A stretch of 64,000 bases of DNA from Butyrivibrio sp. (GTDB taxonomy: Bacteria; Bacillota; Clostridia; Lachnospirales; Lachnospiraceae): positions 1 to 64,000 of the forward strand of contig JAFPVA010000105.1 in NCBI GenBank assembly GCA_017413105.1, given 5' to 3'. Below are positions 1 to 8,833 of the stretch, piece by piece. The position numbers and the translations under genes are program-made. The notes under the pieces are model-generated. The model was given only the letters and a program-made list of their open reading frames with translations. It was not told the DNA's origin and ran no database searches. Position 1 is the first letter of the stretch; every line of letters begins with the position of its first letter.

Positions 1-126
1 ATCTCTGTTGCACTATCCTGGGAGTCACCTCCACCAGACGTTATCTGGCATCCTGCCCTACGAAGCCCGGACTTTCCTCTCCCATGCCCTTTCGTATGCA
101 TGGCAGCGATCATCTGTCCTACTCAC
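1..126 (-). ncRNA. rnpB: RNase P RNA (rnpB), 5' part, continues past the left edge
   Basis: Catalytic RNA of ribonuclease P, which trims 5' leaders from pre-tRNAs. On the minus strand the segment contains the conserved GAGGAAAGTCCGGGCT block of bacterial class A RNase P (P4/CR-I), followed by TCGTAGGGCAGGATGCC and TGGAGGTGACTCCC as expected for the 5' half. Only the first ~126 nt are inside the window; the 3' half lies beyond position 1. The start is estimated from the promoter at 133-161. Confidence 0.9.
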
Positions 127-132
127 CATAAT

Positions 133-161
133 TTAATAACACAAATTTTTATTATTTGCAA
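133..161 (-). promoter_or_regulatory. Probable sigma-A promoter of rnpB
   Basis: Minus strand TTGCAA (156-161), 17-base spacer, TATTAA (133-138). It places the transcript start about 7 bases downstream, near 126, just ahead of the recognisable RNase P RNA. Inference from motif and position. Confidence 0.5.
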
Positions 162-196
162 ATACATTACTTTCATGCGCAGACCGTTTTATATTA

Positions 197-1159
197 TTAC
201 TCCACAACCTGTTCCATGAGTTCTTTCATATCCTCATAGGTAAGAGCCTCAGAGCTTTCAAGCTGGTAAACCAGACCGTCTTTGGTCCACTGTGCTATGT
301 AGAAAAGCTGCGTACCTAAGTCCGCATTAGAAGAATCTTCATCTCCAAACAAATCCACAGTCACATTGCCTACCTGAATGCTATCACTGACAAGGTCTGC
401 GGTGGAAATCCCGATATCAGCTGGAATCTCTTTTCCGCATTTCTCATCCATCTCCCTGACAGTAACTGTATTTCCCTCCACATCATAACTTATAGCAGCA
501 ACATTTACGTCACTCTCACTATAAAGATAATAGTCCTTACCTGATGAAAAACTGTCCAGATACTCAATTTCCTTGAAGGATGTTCCGCCAGCCTTACTGA
601 GTTTCGCCAGAGATGAGTATTCCTTGTATCCGGCCAAAGCAACGGAGTTTGCCGCCTGCTCTAATGAATCGCTCTCTGCCTTTGTCCCGGCAGTCATGGT
701 CTCTGACACACTTTCCGCCTCTGTTTCCACAGCCTCCGGAGCAATCTCGTCATACGCAGCCGCTTCGTATGCAGCTTCCTCTGCCATGTCCTCTGTTGCT
801 GCCGTTTTATGAGAGACGTTCGGTCTTGGAATAGATGCTTCTTCTTCCACCAACATAGTAGAGCTTTCGGTCGATCCGCCAAATCGAACTACTTTGCTAA
901 GAGCAAAAAGTCCAACAACACATACGGCTAAGGCAGCTGCAATTCCCGCATATTTCCTTAACACCGCAATCTTTGAAAGTTTCTTCTTTTGACTGTCCTT
1001 TCCTGCAAAAATAGCGATATCTGCCGCATCAGCACCAGACTTACCCTCATCACTTCCCGCGTCCGTCATTTCCTTCTCAATATTTGCAAGGATTCTGCTG
1101 CGCATGTCTTCCGAAACTTTTACGTTTTCCATTACTTCATTGTATTTACTCAAAGTCAT
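197..1159 (-). CDS. Putative membrane anti-sigma factor
   Basis: A 320-residue protein with a cytoplasmic N-terminal part of about 65 residues, one membrane helix (about residues 70-88) and an acidic, Ala/Glu/Ser-rich stalk leading to an extracytoplasmic domain. The start codon overlaps the end of the ECF sigma gene upstream by 14 bases, the usual coupling of a sigma factor to its anti-sigma. I see no HxxxCxxC zinc anti-sigma motif, so it is not the ZAS type. The likely role is to hold the sigma factor at the membrane until an envelope signal arrives. Function rests on the gene pair and topology; the C-terminal domain is not recognised. Confidence 0.6.
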   Translation of the reverse strand: MTLSKYNEVMENVKVSEDMRSRILANIEKEMTDAGSDEGKSGADAADIAIFAGKDSQKKKLSKIAVLRKYAGIAAALAVCVVGLFALSKVVRFGGSTESSTMLVEEEASIPRPNVSHKTAATEDMAEEAAYEAAAYDEIAPEAVETEAESVSETMTAGTKAESDSLEQAANSVALAGYKEYSSLAKLSKAGGTSFKEIEYLDSFSSGKDYYLYSESDVNVAAISYDVEGNTVTVREMDEKCGKEIPADIGISTADLVSDSIQVGNVTVDLFGDEDSSNADLGTQLFYIAQWTKDGLVYQLESSEALTYEDMKELMEQVVE

Positions 1160-1766
1160 ACGCCTCCTTCAATATTTTTTGAAGTCTTTCCCTTCCGCGC
1201 TTTAAGTCTGATCTGACTGTAGACTCCTTTCTCTTTAGAATATCTGCTATTTCCTTAGTCGAGTAGCCTTCCTGGTAAAAGAGATGTATCACCTCGCGAT
1301 TGTTCTCCGGAAGCTCTTTAACTGCCTCCCAGACGAAATTCAGATCCTCTTTTTCCTGAGAAACAAGCTCCTCCGACAGCTCATCGGCACTTCTTAATTT
1401 GTTATAGTTTATCCTGTTCTTGCTAAGGTTGGAAGCAACAGTGACAAGCCAGGCCTTTTCATGACCATCAGTCTCAAAGGTGGGATTGTTCTTCAGAAAC
1501 TGAATAAGCGTATCCTGAAGAATGTCTTCAGCATCACTCATGTTATGAAGATAGGAATAAGCAATCCTAAGGATGGTATTGCCGTATTTATCCATGAGTG
1601 CTGATGCCCTACGGCTTACGACAGAAGCCGCCTCGTCCCCGGCTTCTTCATTTGTCTCTGCCTTAACGGCATTTCCAAAAATCTTGCTGTATAACACATT
1701 TGCAAAATAGCTTATCAATTCAAAAAAATCCAAAAGCCAGCTGCGCCTAGTCAGTTCCAAAACCAT
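1146..1766 (-). CDS. RNA polymerase sigma-70 factor, ECF type
   Basis: A 206-residue ECF sigma factor. Sigma region 2 lies at about residues 55-115 (AYSYLHNMSDAEDILQDT) and region 4 at about 150-200 (YSTKEIADILKRKESTVRSD, a helix-turn-helix). The start at 1766 is supported by GGAGG five bases upstream. This leaves an unusual ~50-residue N-terminal extension, partly hydrophobic, before region 2. Just upstream of the ribosome binding site is a run of nine C (coding strand), and the yitT stop is only 33 bases away, so transcription may come through yitT. It overlaps the putative anti-sigma gene downstream. Confidence 0.85.
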   Translation of the reverse strand: MVLELTRRSWLLDFFELISYFANVLYSKIFGNAVKAETNEEAGDEAASVVSRRASALMDKYGNTILRIAYSYLHNMSDAEDILQDTLIQFLKNNPTFETDGHEKAWLVTVASNLSKNRINYNKLRSADELSEELVSQEKEDLNFVWEAVKELPENNREVIHLFYQEGYSTKEIADILKRKESTVRSDLKRGRERLQKILKEAYDFE

Positions 1767-1775
1767 TTTTCCTCC

Positions 1776-1784
1776 GGGGGGGGG
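1776..1784 (-). repeat. Homopolymer run C9 abutting a Shine-Dalgarno sequence
   Basis: Nine consecutive G on the plus strand, C9 in the mRNA, directly followed by GGAGGAAAAATG of the ECF sigma gene. Such runs can slip during replication. Here a length change would alter the spacing or pairing of the translation start region rather than the reading frame. Confidence 0.9.
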
Positions 1785-1799
1785 TATCTTTTCAGACTA

Positions 1800-2681
1800 T
1801 TAGTCTCTTGGTCTCATATAGAAGTTACCCATTATTTCTTCAGTACGGATGGAATTTACGAAAGCTCCCTCATCTATTTCTTTTATCAGCGGAATCAGCT
1901 TTCTGGTATCCGATGCGCTTACGATGGAATACACGATTTTTTTATTCTTGTGGGCAAAAGAGCCTTCGCCGTCGATAAGTGTAGCTCCATGTCCACTGTT
2001 CTTGTAGATGGCATCGCACACTTCCTCAGGTTTGTCAGTGATGATAAACAGAGTTCTCTGCTGATAGGTTCTATAAAGAACGTGCAGTGCCTGAGTCGAA
2101 ACATACTGGAATATCATGGAATAGAGCGCTTTGTCCCAACCAAAAAGTATGCCTGCTATGGTAAGGATCACCACATTTCCTGCAAGAATATAGGGAAATG
2201 CATCCACGCCCTTTTTCTGGGATAAAAAGATTGAGATAAAATCAGTTCCGCCACTGGTGGCATCAACTTCAAGACACATGGTTATTGCTGTGGCGTTGAT
2301 GATACCTCCAAACACTGCTATGAGCAGGGGATCGTGAGTCAGCACATGGGGATGTATCATATCAACAAAAAAGCCATTGGCAAGGACCATGATCATTGAA
2401 AAGATGGTGAATTTCTTGCCTATGAACCTGAAACCGATATAGATAGGAATTGCATTAAGCGCAATATTTATAGGCGAATAGGGGATCTTCAATCCGAAAA
2501 ATTTGGAGAACACACGCTGGATAATAATGGTAAGACCTGTTGCCCCACCGGGGTACAGACCTCCTGTATTTACAAAGCTCTGGATATTAGCAGCCATTAA
2601 AAATGCAGCAAACAGCACAACTATAAGGCGTATGATATCCCATCTTAAAGTTGAGACTATTTTTTTGCCCCTATCTGACAT
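1800..2681 (-). CDS. YitT family membrane protein (DUF161/DUF2179)
   Basis: A 293-residue protein with five or six membrane helices in the first ~200 residues, including the family's glycine-rich segments (GGLYPGGATGLTIII, EVDATSGGTDFIS), followed by a soluble C-terminal DUF2179 domain (about 215-285, ending near MGNFYMRPRD). The YitT family is common in Firmicutes and the transported substrate is generally unknown. A GAGAGGA ribosome binding site precedes the start. It lies immediately upstream of the ECF sigma gene with a 33-base gap, so the two may share a transcript. Confidence 0.88.
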   Translation of the reverse strand: MSDRGKKIVSTLRWDIIRLIVVLFAAFLMAANIQSFVNTGGLYPGGATGLTIIIQRVFSKFFGLKIPYSPINIALNAIPIYIGFRFIGKKFTIFSMIMVLANGFFVDMIHPHVLTHDPLLIAVFGGIINATAITMCLEVDATSGGTDFISIFLSQKKGVDAFPYILAGNVVILTIAGILFGWDKALYSMIFQYVSTQALHVLYRTYQQRTLFIITDKPEEVCDAIYKNSGHGATLIDGEGSFAHKNKKIVYSIVSASDTRKLIPLIKEIDEGAFVNSIRTEEIMGNFYMRPRD

Positions 2682-2787
2682 CGAAAAAGATCCTCTCTCG
2701 TTTTCTCTTATCTCATACTGATTTTAAACATCAGCAACTTATAATTATAAGGAAACTCGTGGTTTCTTTCAACTATTCCACCCATTC

Positions 2788-4182
2788 TCACTTTTCCCAA
2801 ATAAGTGAAAGGCAGCCGTTTCTCTTAGCTTTCATGGCAAGGTATACCGAAGGCTTTCCATTTACCGGGTCTTCAATTCCTGCATAAATCCTGACACCTT
2901 TGCTACTTAATAAACTCTTTGGAAGGCTTACCATCGCAGTGCTTTCTGCATCCTTAGTAAGAGTCCTGAGGTCAACCTCCAGCTCATAACGGCTCATTTC
3001 ATCCAACCTAACGCCCTTATCCCCCGAGTCATCCACATAAATACATAACTTCCATGGATAGTAAATTGGCGCATTTCCGGAGTTTTTGACCGTTATGGCA
3101 ACGTCTTTTGTTCCCGGAGCACTGCCGTTTCCTATCTTAATGCTCTTTATCCAGTATCTGTAACCGAGGCACCCTATGATTTCTTCTGCAGGCGCATTCA
3201 GCTCCGGATACGCTCTGACATCGGGAACCTTTGGTCCTATGAAAGTCATGTGGGAATTGCTGATAAGTTCTTTTGTTGTAGCAAGATTATCCGTAAGCAT
3301 GTAGCTCATGGGCGTTCCGCTGGTAAATTCTCCGCCCACAGGGGCAATGTTCCATATTTCAGGACAGGGCAAAAGAGCATTCTCCTCACCGTTAGCATCG
3401 AATTTCCCGCCATTATTTATCCAGTTTCTCCATACTCCCGTATCAGTCACATCTCCTGTCATGTCATTGTAGACTCCCGCATTTAGAGGTCTTTCGGCAA
3501 AAGGTCTTCTCATAAGGAGCTTTACGTCAGGAAATGCTTTTTCGTAGGCTGCGACATATTTTTCTCTGATCATAGTTTCAGGCATCATTGGAATTCCTGC
3601 GGGATAGTAGGTATGCCACTCTCCCCAGTGTCCAAGGCTTCCCAGCTCCACATAGGCAAGGAATCCGGGCATTTCCTCAGAAAAAAAGCGCCCGATCTCA
3701 GCTATCACTTTTTCGTGCTCAGAAATGAAAACCTCGTTATTATATTCAGGGCAATAGCCGCTGCCATAGGTTATGGTGTAGTACTCTCCGTCTCCCGTCT
3801 TGTCATAGAGCCACTCTGGAATATCAAGATGCTCTTCCTCCGAAGGATAATCGCACACAAATCTAAAGACCAGTCTTTTCCCTTCACTTCTCCATCTGTT
3901 AAGGTCAAACTCCGCTGCAAAGCTGTTCCAGTCGTACACACCTTCCTGCTTTTCGAGATCTGCCCAGGTAATGTACGCATAGACAAGGCTTGCTTTTTCG
4001 CAGAGATCTGCATATCTGCCATCAGGGGCATAGCCCATCAGCGGATTCACATAGGATGATCCGTCGTACTTATAGGTTATTTCCTTTTCTCCCGGTCTTA
4101 TAAAGAACATGTAATACCCCCAGATAAGGCCTATCAGAACCAAGGACACTACTGCCAGTAGCCCAATTATTTTTTTAACCAT
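2788..4182 (-). CDS. DUF4832 family protein, glycoside-hydrolase-like, membrane-anchored
   Basis: A 464-residue protein with an N-terminal membrane anchor (about residues 5-28) and a large extracellular part. The pattern of residues 35-330 (NPLMGYAPDG, WADLEKQEGVYDWNSF, GHWGEWH) matches what I know of DUF4832 proteins, which have a TIM-barrel glycoside-hydrolase-like region and a C-terminal beta domain. The activity is not established. It is the last gene of the Pel-like operon; its start overlaps the DUF4956 gene by 8 bases, with GGGGA as ribosome binding site. A role in trimming or binding the exopolysaccharide is inferred from context only. Confidence 0.7.
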   Translation of the reverse strand: MVKKIIGLLAVVSLVLIGLIWGYYMFFIRPGEKEITYKYDGSSYVNPLMGYAPDGRYADLCEKASLVYAYITWADLEKQEGVYDWNSFAAEFDLNRWRSEGKRLVFRFVCDYPSEEEHLDIPEWLYDKTGDGEYYTITYGSGYCPEYNNEVFISEHEKVIAEIGRFFSEEMPGFLAYVELGSLGHWGEWHTYYPAGIPMMPETMIREKYVAAYEKAFPDVKLLMRRPFAERPLNAGVYNDMTGDVTDTGVWRNWINNGGKFDANGEENALLPCPEIWNIAPVGGEFTSGTPMSYMLTDNLATTKELISNSHMTFIGPKVPDVRAYPELNAPAEEIIGCLGYRYWIKSIKIGNGSAPGTKDVAITVKNSGNAPIYYPWKLCIYVDDSGDKGVRLDEMSRYELEVDLRTLTKDAESTAMVSLPKSLLSSKGVRIYAGIEDPVNGKPSVYLAMKAKRNGCLSLIWEK

Positions 4183-4846
4183 TGTATTCCCCGTTGTACT
4201 GAATGAGTGTAATATCCTTCACTCCTTCAATATCCCTAATCTGTTCCTGAAAAAAGAGGTTGTTCTTTTTTACCACAACTTCCACCGCCAGTTCAGTTAT
4301 GTCACCTCTTATGGTCTTTGACTTGATGAAATATTTCATCTTTCCAAAAGCACGGATAATGTCATCCCCTGCCGATGTTCCTTCATAGTGGATTATCGCA
4401 ACGTACACCTGACCGTTATTTTTCCTGGCATAAAAGCAGGCAATCATTATTATCATGATGATGGCGGATGCAAGAGTAAGGATATACATTCCCGCACCTG
4501 CCGTTATTCCCGTGGTAATGGACCAGAACAGGTACAAAAGGTCTAGAGGATCCTTTATTGCCGTCCTGAACCTCACGATGGAAAGAGCACCTACCATACC
4601 AAGTGAGATTACGATATTTGTACTTATCGCAAGAGTCACCATGCAGGTAAGCACACACATGCCGATCAGTGTTATTGCAAAGCTCTTTGAGAAAACCACT
4701 CCTGCATAGAACCTTCTATACACAAGATATATCAGTATCCCCAGCAAAAGAGCTATAACCAGCGAAAGTGCTATATTAAACACATCCACAGTGCCATAGT
4801 TATCAGAATTTAAAACCGAGTTTTTGATAAAATCTCTTACACTCAT
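4175..4846 (-). CDS. DUF4956 family membrane protein
   Basis: A 223-residue protein with about four membrane helices in the first ~140 residues (including SLGMVGALSIVRFRTAIKDP, characteristic of the family) and a soluble C-terminal region of about 80 residues. DUF4956 genes are often found next to VTC-domain and CotH-kinase genes, as here. A clear GAGGAG ribosome binding site precedes the start, 20 bases after the VTC gene. Biochemical function is unknown; with VTC and CotH it may form a membrane module that modifies or anchors a surface polymer (inference). Confidence 0.8.
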   Translation of the reverse strand: MSVRDFIKNSVLNSDNYGTVDVFNIALSLVIALLLGILIYLVYRRFYAGVVFSKSFAITLIGMCVLTCMVTLAISTNIVISLGMVGALSIVRFRTAIKDPLDLLYLFWSITTGITAGAGMYILTLASAIIMIIMIACFYARKNNGQVYVAIIHYEGTSAGDDIIRAFGKMKYFIKSKTIRGDITELAVEVVVKKNNLFFQEQIRDIEGVKDITLIQYNGEYNG

Positions 4847-4866
4847 CTTTGCTCCTCACTTATGTC

Positions 4867-5586
4867 TCAACAGCTACAGTTTGCGCAATAATTGTTTATC
4901 AGGATACCATCGACCATTTCCCGGCACATGGTATATTTTGAAGCTGCCGTAAATTCACTTGATGCCGGTGTTATCATTTCCTTCACATGTTTTGGCAGGA
5001 ATTCCGTGTACTTCACTTCAAGGATCATCTTATTTTCTTGAAAGATATTAAATGCCGGGAGATCAGCGTCAAAAATATCAAAATTATCTGCTGCCGCCCG
5101 AAGGTTCTTGTCAAAGGTTATCCTAACCGTTCCTTCATCCATTACAAACGGCGTCCTCTCGTAGTCAACAATCACCTTGGGTCGCATGAAGTTCGAAATA
5201 CACTCGTAGTAGAATTCCCTGCACAGATTCTGTTCCTTTTCCAAAAGAAATCCATACTCCCCGTTAATTATCTTTTCCGTCTCGTCCCTTGTAAGACTGG
5301 CTGATTCCTTATAAATATATTGTCCCTGCTTTAGCTTTCTCTCCAGCTTTATGCTATTATCTAAGTAATTGTAAATCCTTATCCTGTATTTTTTTCTGAA
5401 GAATATACCCATATCCTTTTCTTCATAGGCACTGTTATTTATGTCATCAAAATAGAGACTGCGTATCGTATACTCCCCGCCTGAAGCGTTAGGATCAAGA
5501 GTAAGGACCTTGGACAGTCTTACTTTCAGGGCCTCATATTCCCCATTATTTATCAGATATTTTAGTTCGTGCCTAAATCTCTCCAT
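4867..5586 (-). CDS. VTC-domain (polyphosphate polymerase-like) protein
   Basis: A 239-residue soluble protein of the VTC tunnel-domain family. Visible signatures are the basic strands FRKKYRIRIYNY and KLERKLKQGQ and the acidic metal/substrate strand ILEVKYTEFLP near the C-terminus. Eukaryotic Vtc4 makes polyphosphate from ATP; bacterial homologues are presumed nucleotide or polyphosphate acting, mostly untested. It starts 2 bases after the CotH gene ends, with a GAGGA ribosome binding site, and is followed by DUF4956. Supply of phosphoryl groups for modifying the Pel-like polymer is speculation from context. Confidence 0.82.
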   Translation of the reverse strand: MERFRHELKYLINNGEYEALKVRLSKVLTLDPNASGGEYTIRSLYFDDINNSAYEEKDMGIFFRKKYRIRIYNYLDNSIKLERKLKQGQYIYKESASLTRDETEKIINGEYGFLLEKEQNLCREFYYECISNFMRPKVIVDYERTPFVMDEGTVRITFDKNLRAAADNFDIFDADLPAFNIFQENKMILEVKYTEFLPKHVKEMITPASSEFTAASKYTMCREMVDGILINNYCANCSC

Positions 5587-5588
5587 CT

Positions 5589-7367
5589 TTATTCCTCGTT
5601 AGTCAGTCTGCTTACAGTTCCATCTTCATGGATATAAAAACATATAGTGGAATAAAATCTCTGCTCCTCAGTGTCATAATAGTCAAAAGCTTTCTGCTCG
5701 TTTCCTTCACCATCACTGCAGGTTATTTTCAAAAAATATTGTCCCGGTCCCGGGGAATCAGTTTCACAGCTGTTCCAAAAACCTGAATATTCAAAAATAA
5801 CATTTGAAAAATCAAGATCATCAGATAATAGCACTTGATATTTTATATCATCATTCTGAAAATCGTAGGATTCATCCCATGTAAAATATAAAGCATCATT
5901 GCTTAAGGCCGGCGTTCCTATAAAGAAAGGCATAGGTTTTTGAAGAGATTCGGAATACTTTTCATAGTAATAATCCACCAGGTTTGGAACATTATCACTG
6001 ACCTTTTCATAATCTTCGGGTGTAAGCGGAGCATAAATAACATCCGGTTCAGAATAAAGATATCCGTCAATCACATTTCTGTATTCACCTATAAGTCCCT
6101 TTATCTTTTCTTTCTCAAGCGAATTTTTCACATCTCCTATAGCAAGATCCAAATAAGCTCTGAAGGTATCGGATTTAAGACATCTTTTGAACAGGACATT
6201 GCCCCAGTAATTGCTGACGCCAAACTCCCACTCTCCTGCCCAGTCAGTACCTCTCACTTTGTCCTCGTCATATCTGAAGCACCCGTCCAGATCCCAGCTG
6301 TAGAGATACCAGGTGTCTGAATTCTGCGGACTGTAAAGATATGCATTTCGGCTCTGGGTATCTACATTTCCTGTCAAGAGATTAAAAGCCATCCAGTATG
6401 TCAGGTTTGAAATGTCAAAATACTTATCAAGAATATCCTCTATAGGAATCGTGTAGTCGTTCAGATCCCGAAGCATGGCAATGAGCTTTGTGTGATCGCT
6501 CGCCCCTTTTATCTCCAGATATTCTTCAAAAGCTGCCTTATTGTAGCTTGGGTCAGATTCAAGCTTTATGACATCCTCATACTTGTAGAATTCGAAGAAG
6601 TTGATCTTGTAAAGATGTCCCGTCCTGTCCAGACCATGGGCCCTTAAAGCTGTTTTGTTCAGCTGCTCCACCTGGGTGTAAAGGCCGTAATCTACAAATT
6701 CTCCCTCTTCAGTTTCAGTAAGGTCTTTTACATAAAGATGTACGAACTGAGTCCTGAGGCTCATGAGCTGATCTATATCCGACAAAAGATCAAATCCCAG
6801 CTTGTTTCTGTATCTAAGGCCATCTGTCATATGCTTGTTAAGGTCAATGGTGGTCTGCCCATTCCAGCTTCCCTGATTCTCTTTAAGTTCAATCTTATAG
6901 TTCTTTTGCGGGTTCATACTGGAGGACTGACCTCTTATCTGGACCGTAGCATTGGGAGCAACTTTGCCGTAGCCAAGACCGCCCGGTTCAATTCCCTTGT
7001 CGGTTCCTACCTGTAGCAGCGCCTCCACCTTATATCTGTCGATTCCCTTCTCATCGTAGTAATATGCTGAATGTTCATTTACCTCGGTCCAGGTGTGATT
7101 TGTCCCTTCAGACTTATTCCCCTTTCTTACAGTCAGGTACATGGTAACAACATCCCTGCCACTCTCCTCATAAAGAGAACTGTTGTCAGAGATATTTCCT
7201 GCCGCATAGAAGGACTCATCGCCATTTAGCAGTTCTTCCACGGTCTCGGCCTCCTGTTTTCCAGCTCCTGAGGTACCCTCGAACAGGGTATTATAGGCAA
7301 AAGAGCCTCCCATGACCAGAATCAGCAATATTATTATAAAAAAGATCAGCACCGAACCCTTCTTCAT
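5589..7367 (-). CDS. CotH kinase family protein, membrane-anchored
   Basis: A 592-residue protein with an N-terminal membrane helix (about residues 5-27) and an extracellular CotH protein-kinase-like domain. Family motifs are visible: IRGQSSSMNPQKNYKIEL (nucleotide-binding strand), the long central segment LDKYFDISNLTYWMAFNLL, and YSWDLDGCFRYD with the metal-binding DLD. A beta domain follows (about 490-580). In Bacillus spores CotH phosphorylates coat proteins; roles elsewhere are unclear. It overlaps the end of pelG by 4 bases and is followed 2 bases on by VTC, so it is translationally coupled within the operon. Confidence 0.85.
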   Translation of the reverse strand: MKKGSVLIFFIIILLILVMGGSFAYNTLFEGTSGAGKQEAETVEELLNGDESFYAAGNISDNSSLYEESGRDVVTMYLTVRKGNKSEGTNHTWTEVNEHSAYYYDEKGIDRYKVEALLQVGTDKGIEPGGLGYGKVAPNATVQIRGQSSSMNPQKNYKIELKENQGSWNGQTTIDLNKHMTDGLRYRNKLGFDLLSDIDQLMSLRTQFVHLYVKDLTETEEGEFVDYGLYTQVEQLNKTALRAHGLDRTGHLYKINFFEFYKYEDVIKLESDPSYNKAAFEEYLEIKGASDHTKLIAMLRDLNDYTIPIEDILDKYFDISNLTYWMAFNLLTGNVDTQSRNAYLYSPQNSDTWYLYSWDLDGCFRYDEDKVRGTDWAGEWEFGVSNYWGNVLFKRCLKSDTFRAYLDLAIGDVKNSLEKEKIKGLIGEYRNVIDGYLYSEPDVIYAPLTPEDYEKVSDNVPNLVDYYYEKYSESLQKPMPFFIGTPALSNDALYFTWDESYDFQNDDIKYQVLLSDDLDFSNVIFEYSGFWNSCETDSPGPGQYFLKITCSDGEGNEQKAFDYYDTEEQRFYSTICFYIHEDGTVSRLTNEE

Positions 7368-8830
7368 TCGTCAATCCTCTTTCTTTTATCCTGCTGCCTC
7401 AAAATATGCGCATAAAGTGCGCAGGCAAGCCCTCTCTTAGGCTCTGCCACGATAGGCTGGGAGCTTAAGATATGATAGGGAAGTCTTTTTGTATATCTCA
7501 TAAGCTTAATAAGTGCATAGATAAAGTAGATGATGCTCCCCAGTGCAAAAGCAAAGCCATAGTACTTGCTGTCAATACTCAGGGAAAAAATGCTTCCCAC
7601 TGTGGTAGTTACCGCAAATATGAATGATGCTTTTTTTGCATCGGCATAGTCCGTAAAGTACATGAGGATCAGCATAAGGACATTGCCCACTGCATAGGCC
7701 CCGTAGCCTACGCACAGGATTCTGAAATACCCTTCCATGAGAGCGTCAAAGCCAAGGGGAAGCCTTCCTAGGATCATCAGACCTATGGAAAGCGTTATGG
7801 ACGTTCCGTAAAACTGCCTTCTTGCGGTGTAGATAAGCTCATGCTCAAGGACCGTCATCATCTCGTTTTCTGCCTGCTCTATCTCGATGATGGAACCTGC
7901 GCCGTTAAACAGGTCGTAGTATCTTCTGTACTTTGGATAAAAATTAACCTCCACGGATGCCACAAAATTTATCGTGGTAATGAGTATTGAAATAAATGCA
8001 AACAGTGCCGCCACATCATGCTGCGGCGCGCCGTAAAACAGGCCTCTGTAATTTACTCCGATCTCACTCCCCCAGGCTATCACCAGATGGGCAAACAATC
8101 CTACATTGGTAAAAAAGCCTATGGCAGAAAGTTCACCGTACTCATCAAACCAGGGAAGAAATGCAAAGTGCTCCTTCTGGGAATTAGGAAAATACTGATA
8201 CAAAAGAACCAGATCATATACCACCATTATCCCGTATCCTATGGAAACGCCTAAAATCAGTATTTCCAATGATGCTCCAAAGATATAGCATCCAAGATCT
8301 GCCACCAGAACTGCTGCCGCTATGGCAAACACATAGGACAAAAAGATTCCCTTGTAATCCTTTATTGCAGTCAGATAATTCATCTCAGTCCACGCCACCA
8401 AAAGCTCCATGAAGAAGATGAACAAGATCATGCCAAGAACTAGTCCCGTTCCGGAAAAAGCAAGGAATATCCCCCATATTATTCCGCCGAAGGGGAGCTC
8501 AAAGCACAGTATCCCTTCCAGAGACGGAATGACGAGATCATCCTTTTCCTGATAGAGAAGATCCGCCACATATCTGGTCATCACCATGGAAAAGAGACTT
8601 GTTATGACCATGGATGCAATGAGGGAATAGGTTATCATACATACCAAAAGGTCCTGATCATCCTTAGCCAGACCTGAGAGCTTTCCTATAGTACTTATGC
8701 TCATCAAAAACAGCATTCCAAGAAGCATAGGTCCTGCAGTGATCATGCCTGTATAACCGTATGCTCTGAGAACGGATAAAACACCTGTGGCTCTAAAGAG
8801 CTTTTTTAACTCAAATCCTATTCCTGCCAT
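7364..8830 (-). CDS. pelG: PelG, Pel exopolysaccharide transporter
   Basis: A 488-residue polytopic membrane protein with about 12 hydrophobic segments. The N-terminus MAGIGFELKKLF and the following YTGMITAGPMLL are typical of PelG, a MOP/polysaccharide-exporter family protein that moves the Pel chain across the cytoplasmic membrane. Length matches the family (~450-490). It follows pelF with a 3-base gap and overlaps the CotH gene by 4 bases. In the known Gram-positive Pel systems PelG works with PelD, PelE and PelF as the membrane synthase complex. Confidence 0.93.
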   Translation of the reverse strand: MAGIGFELKKLFRATGVLSVLRAYGYTGMITAGPMLLGMLFLMSISTIGKLSGLAKDDQDLLVCMITYSLIASMVITSLFSMVMTRYVADLLYQEKDDLVIPSLEGILCFELPFGGIIWGIFLAFSGTGLVLGMILFIFFMELLVAWTEMNYLTAIKDYKGIFLSYVFAIAAAVLVADLGCYIFGASLEILILGVSIGYGIMVVYDLVLLYQYFPNSQKEHFAFLPWFDEYGELSAIGFFTNVGLFAHLVIAWGSEIGVNYRGLFYGAPQHDVAALFAFISILITTINFVASVEVNFYPKYRRYYDLFNGAGSIIEIEQAENEMMTVLEHELIYTARRQFYGTSITLSIGLMILGRLPLGFDALMEGYFRILCVGYGAYAVGNVLMLILMYFTDYADAKKASFIFAVTTTVGSIFSLSIDSKYYGFAFALGSIIYFIYALIKLMRYTKRLPYHILSSQPIVAEPKRGLACALYAHILRQQDKRKRIDE

Positions 8831-8833
8831 CTG

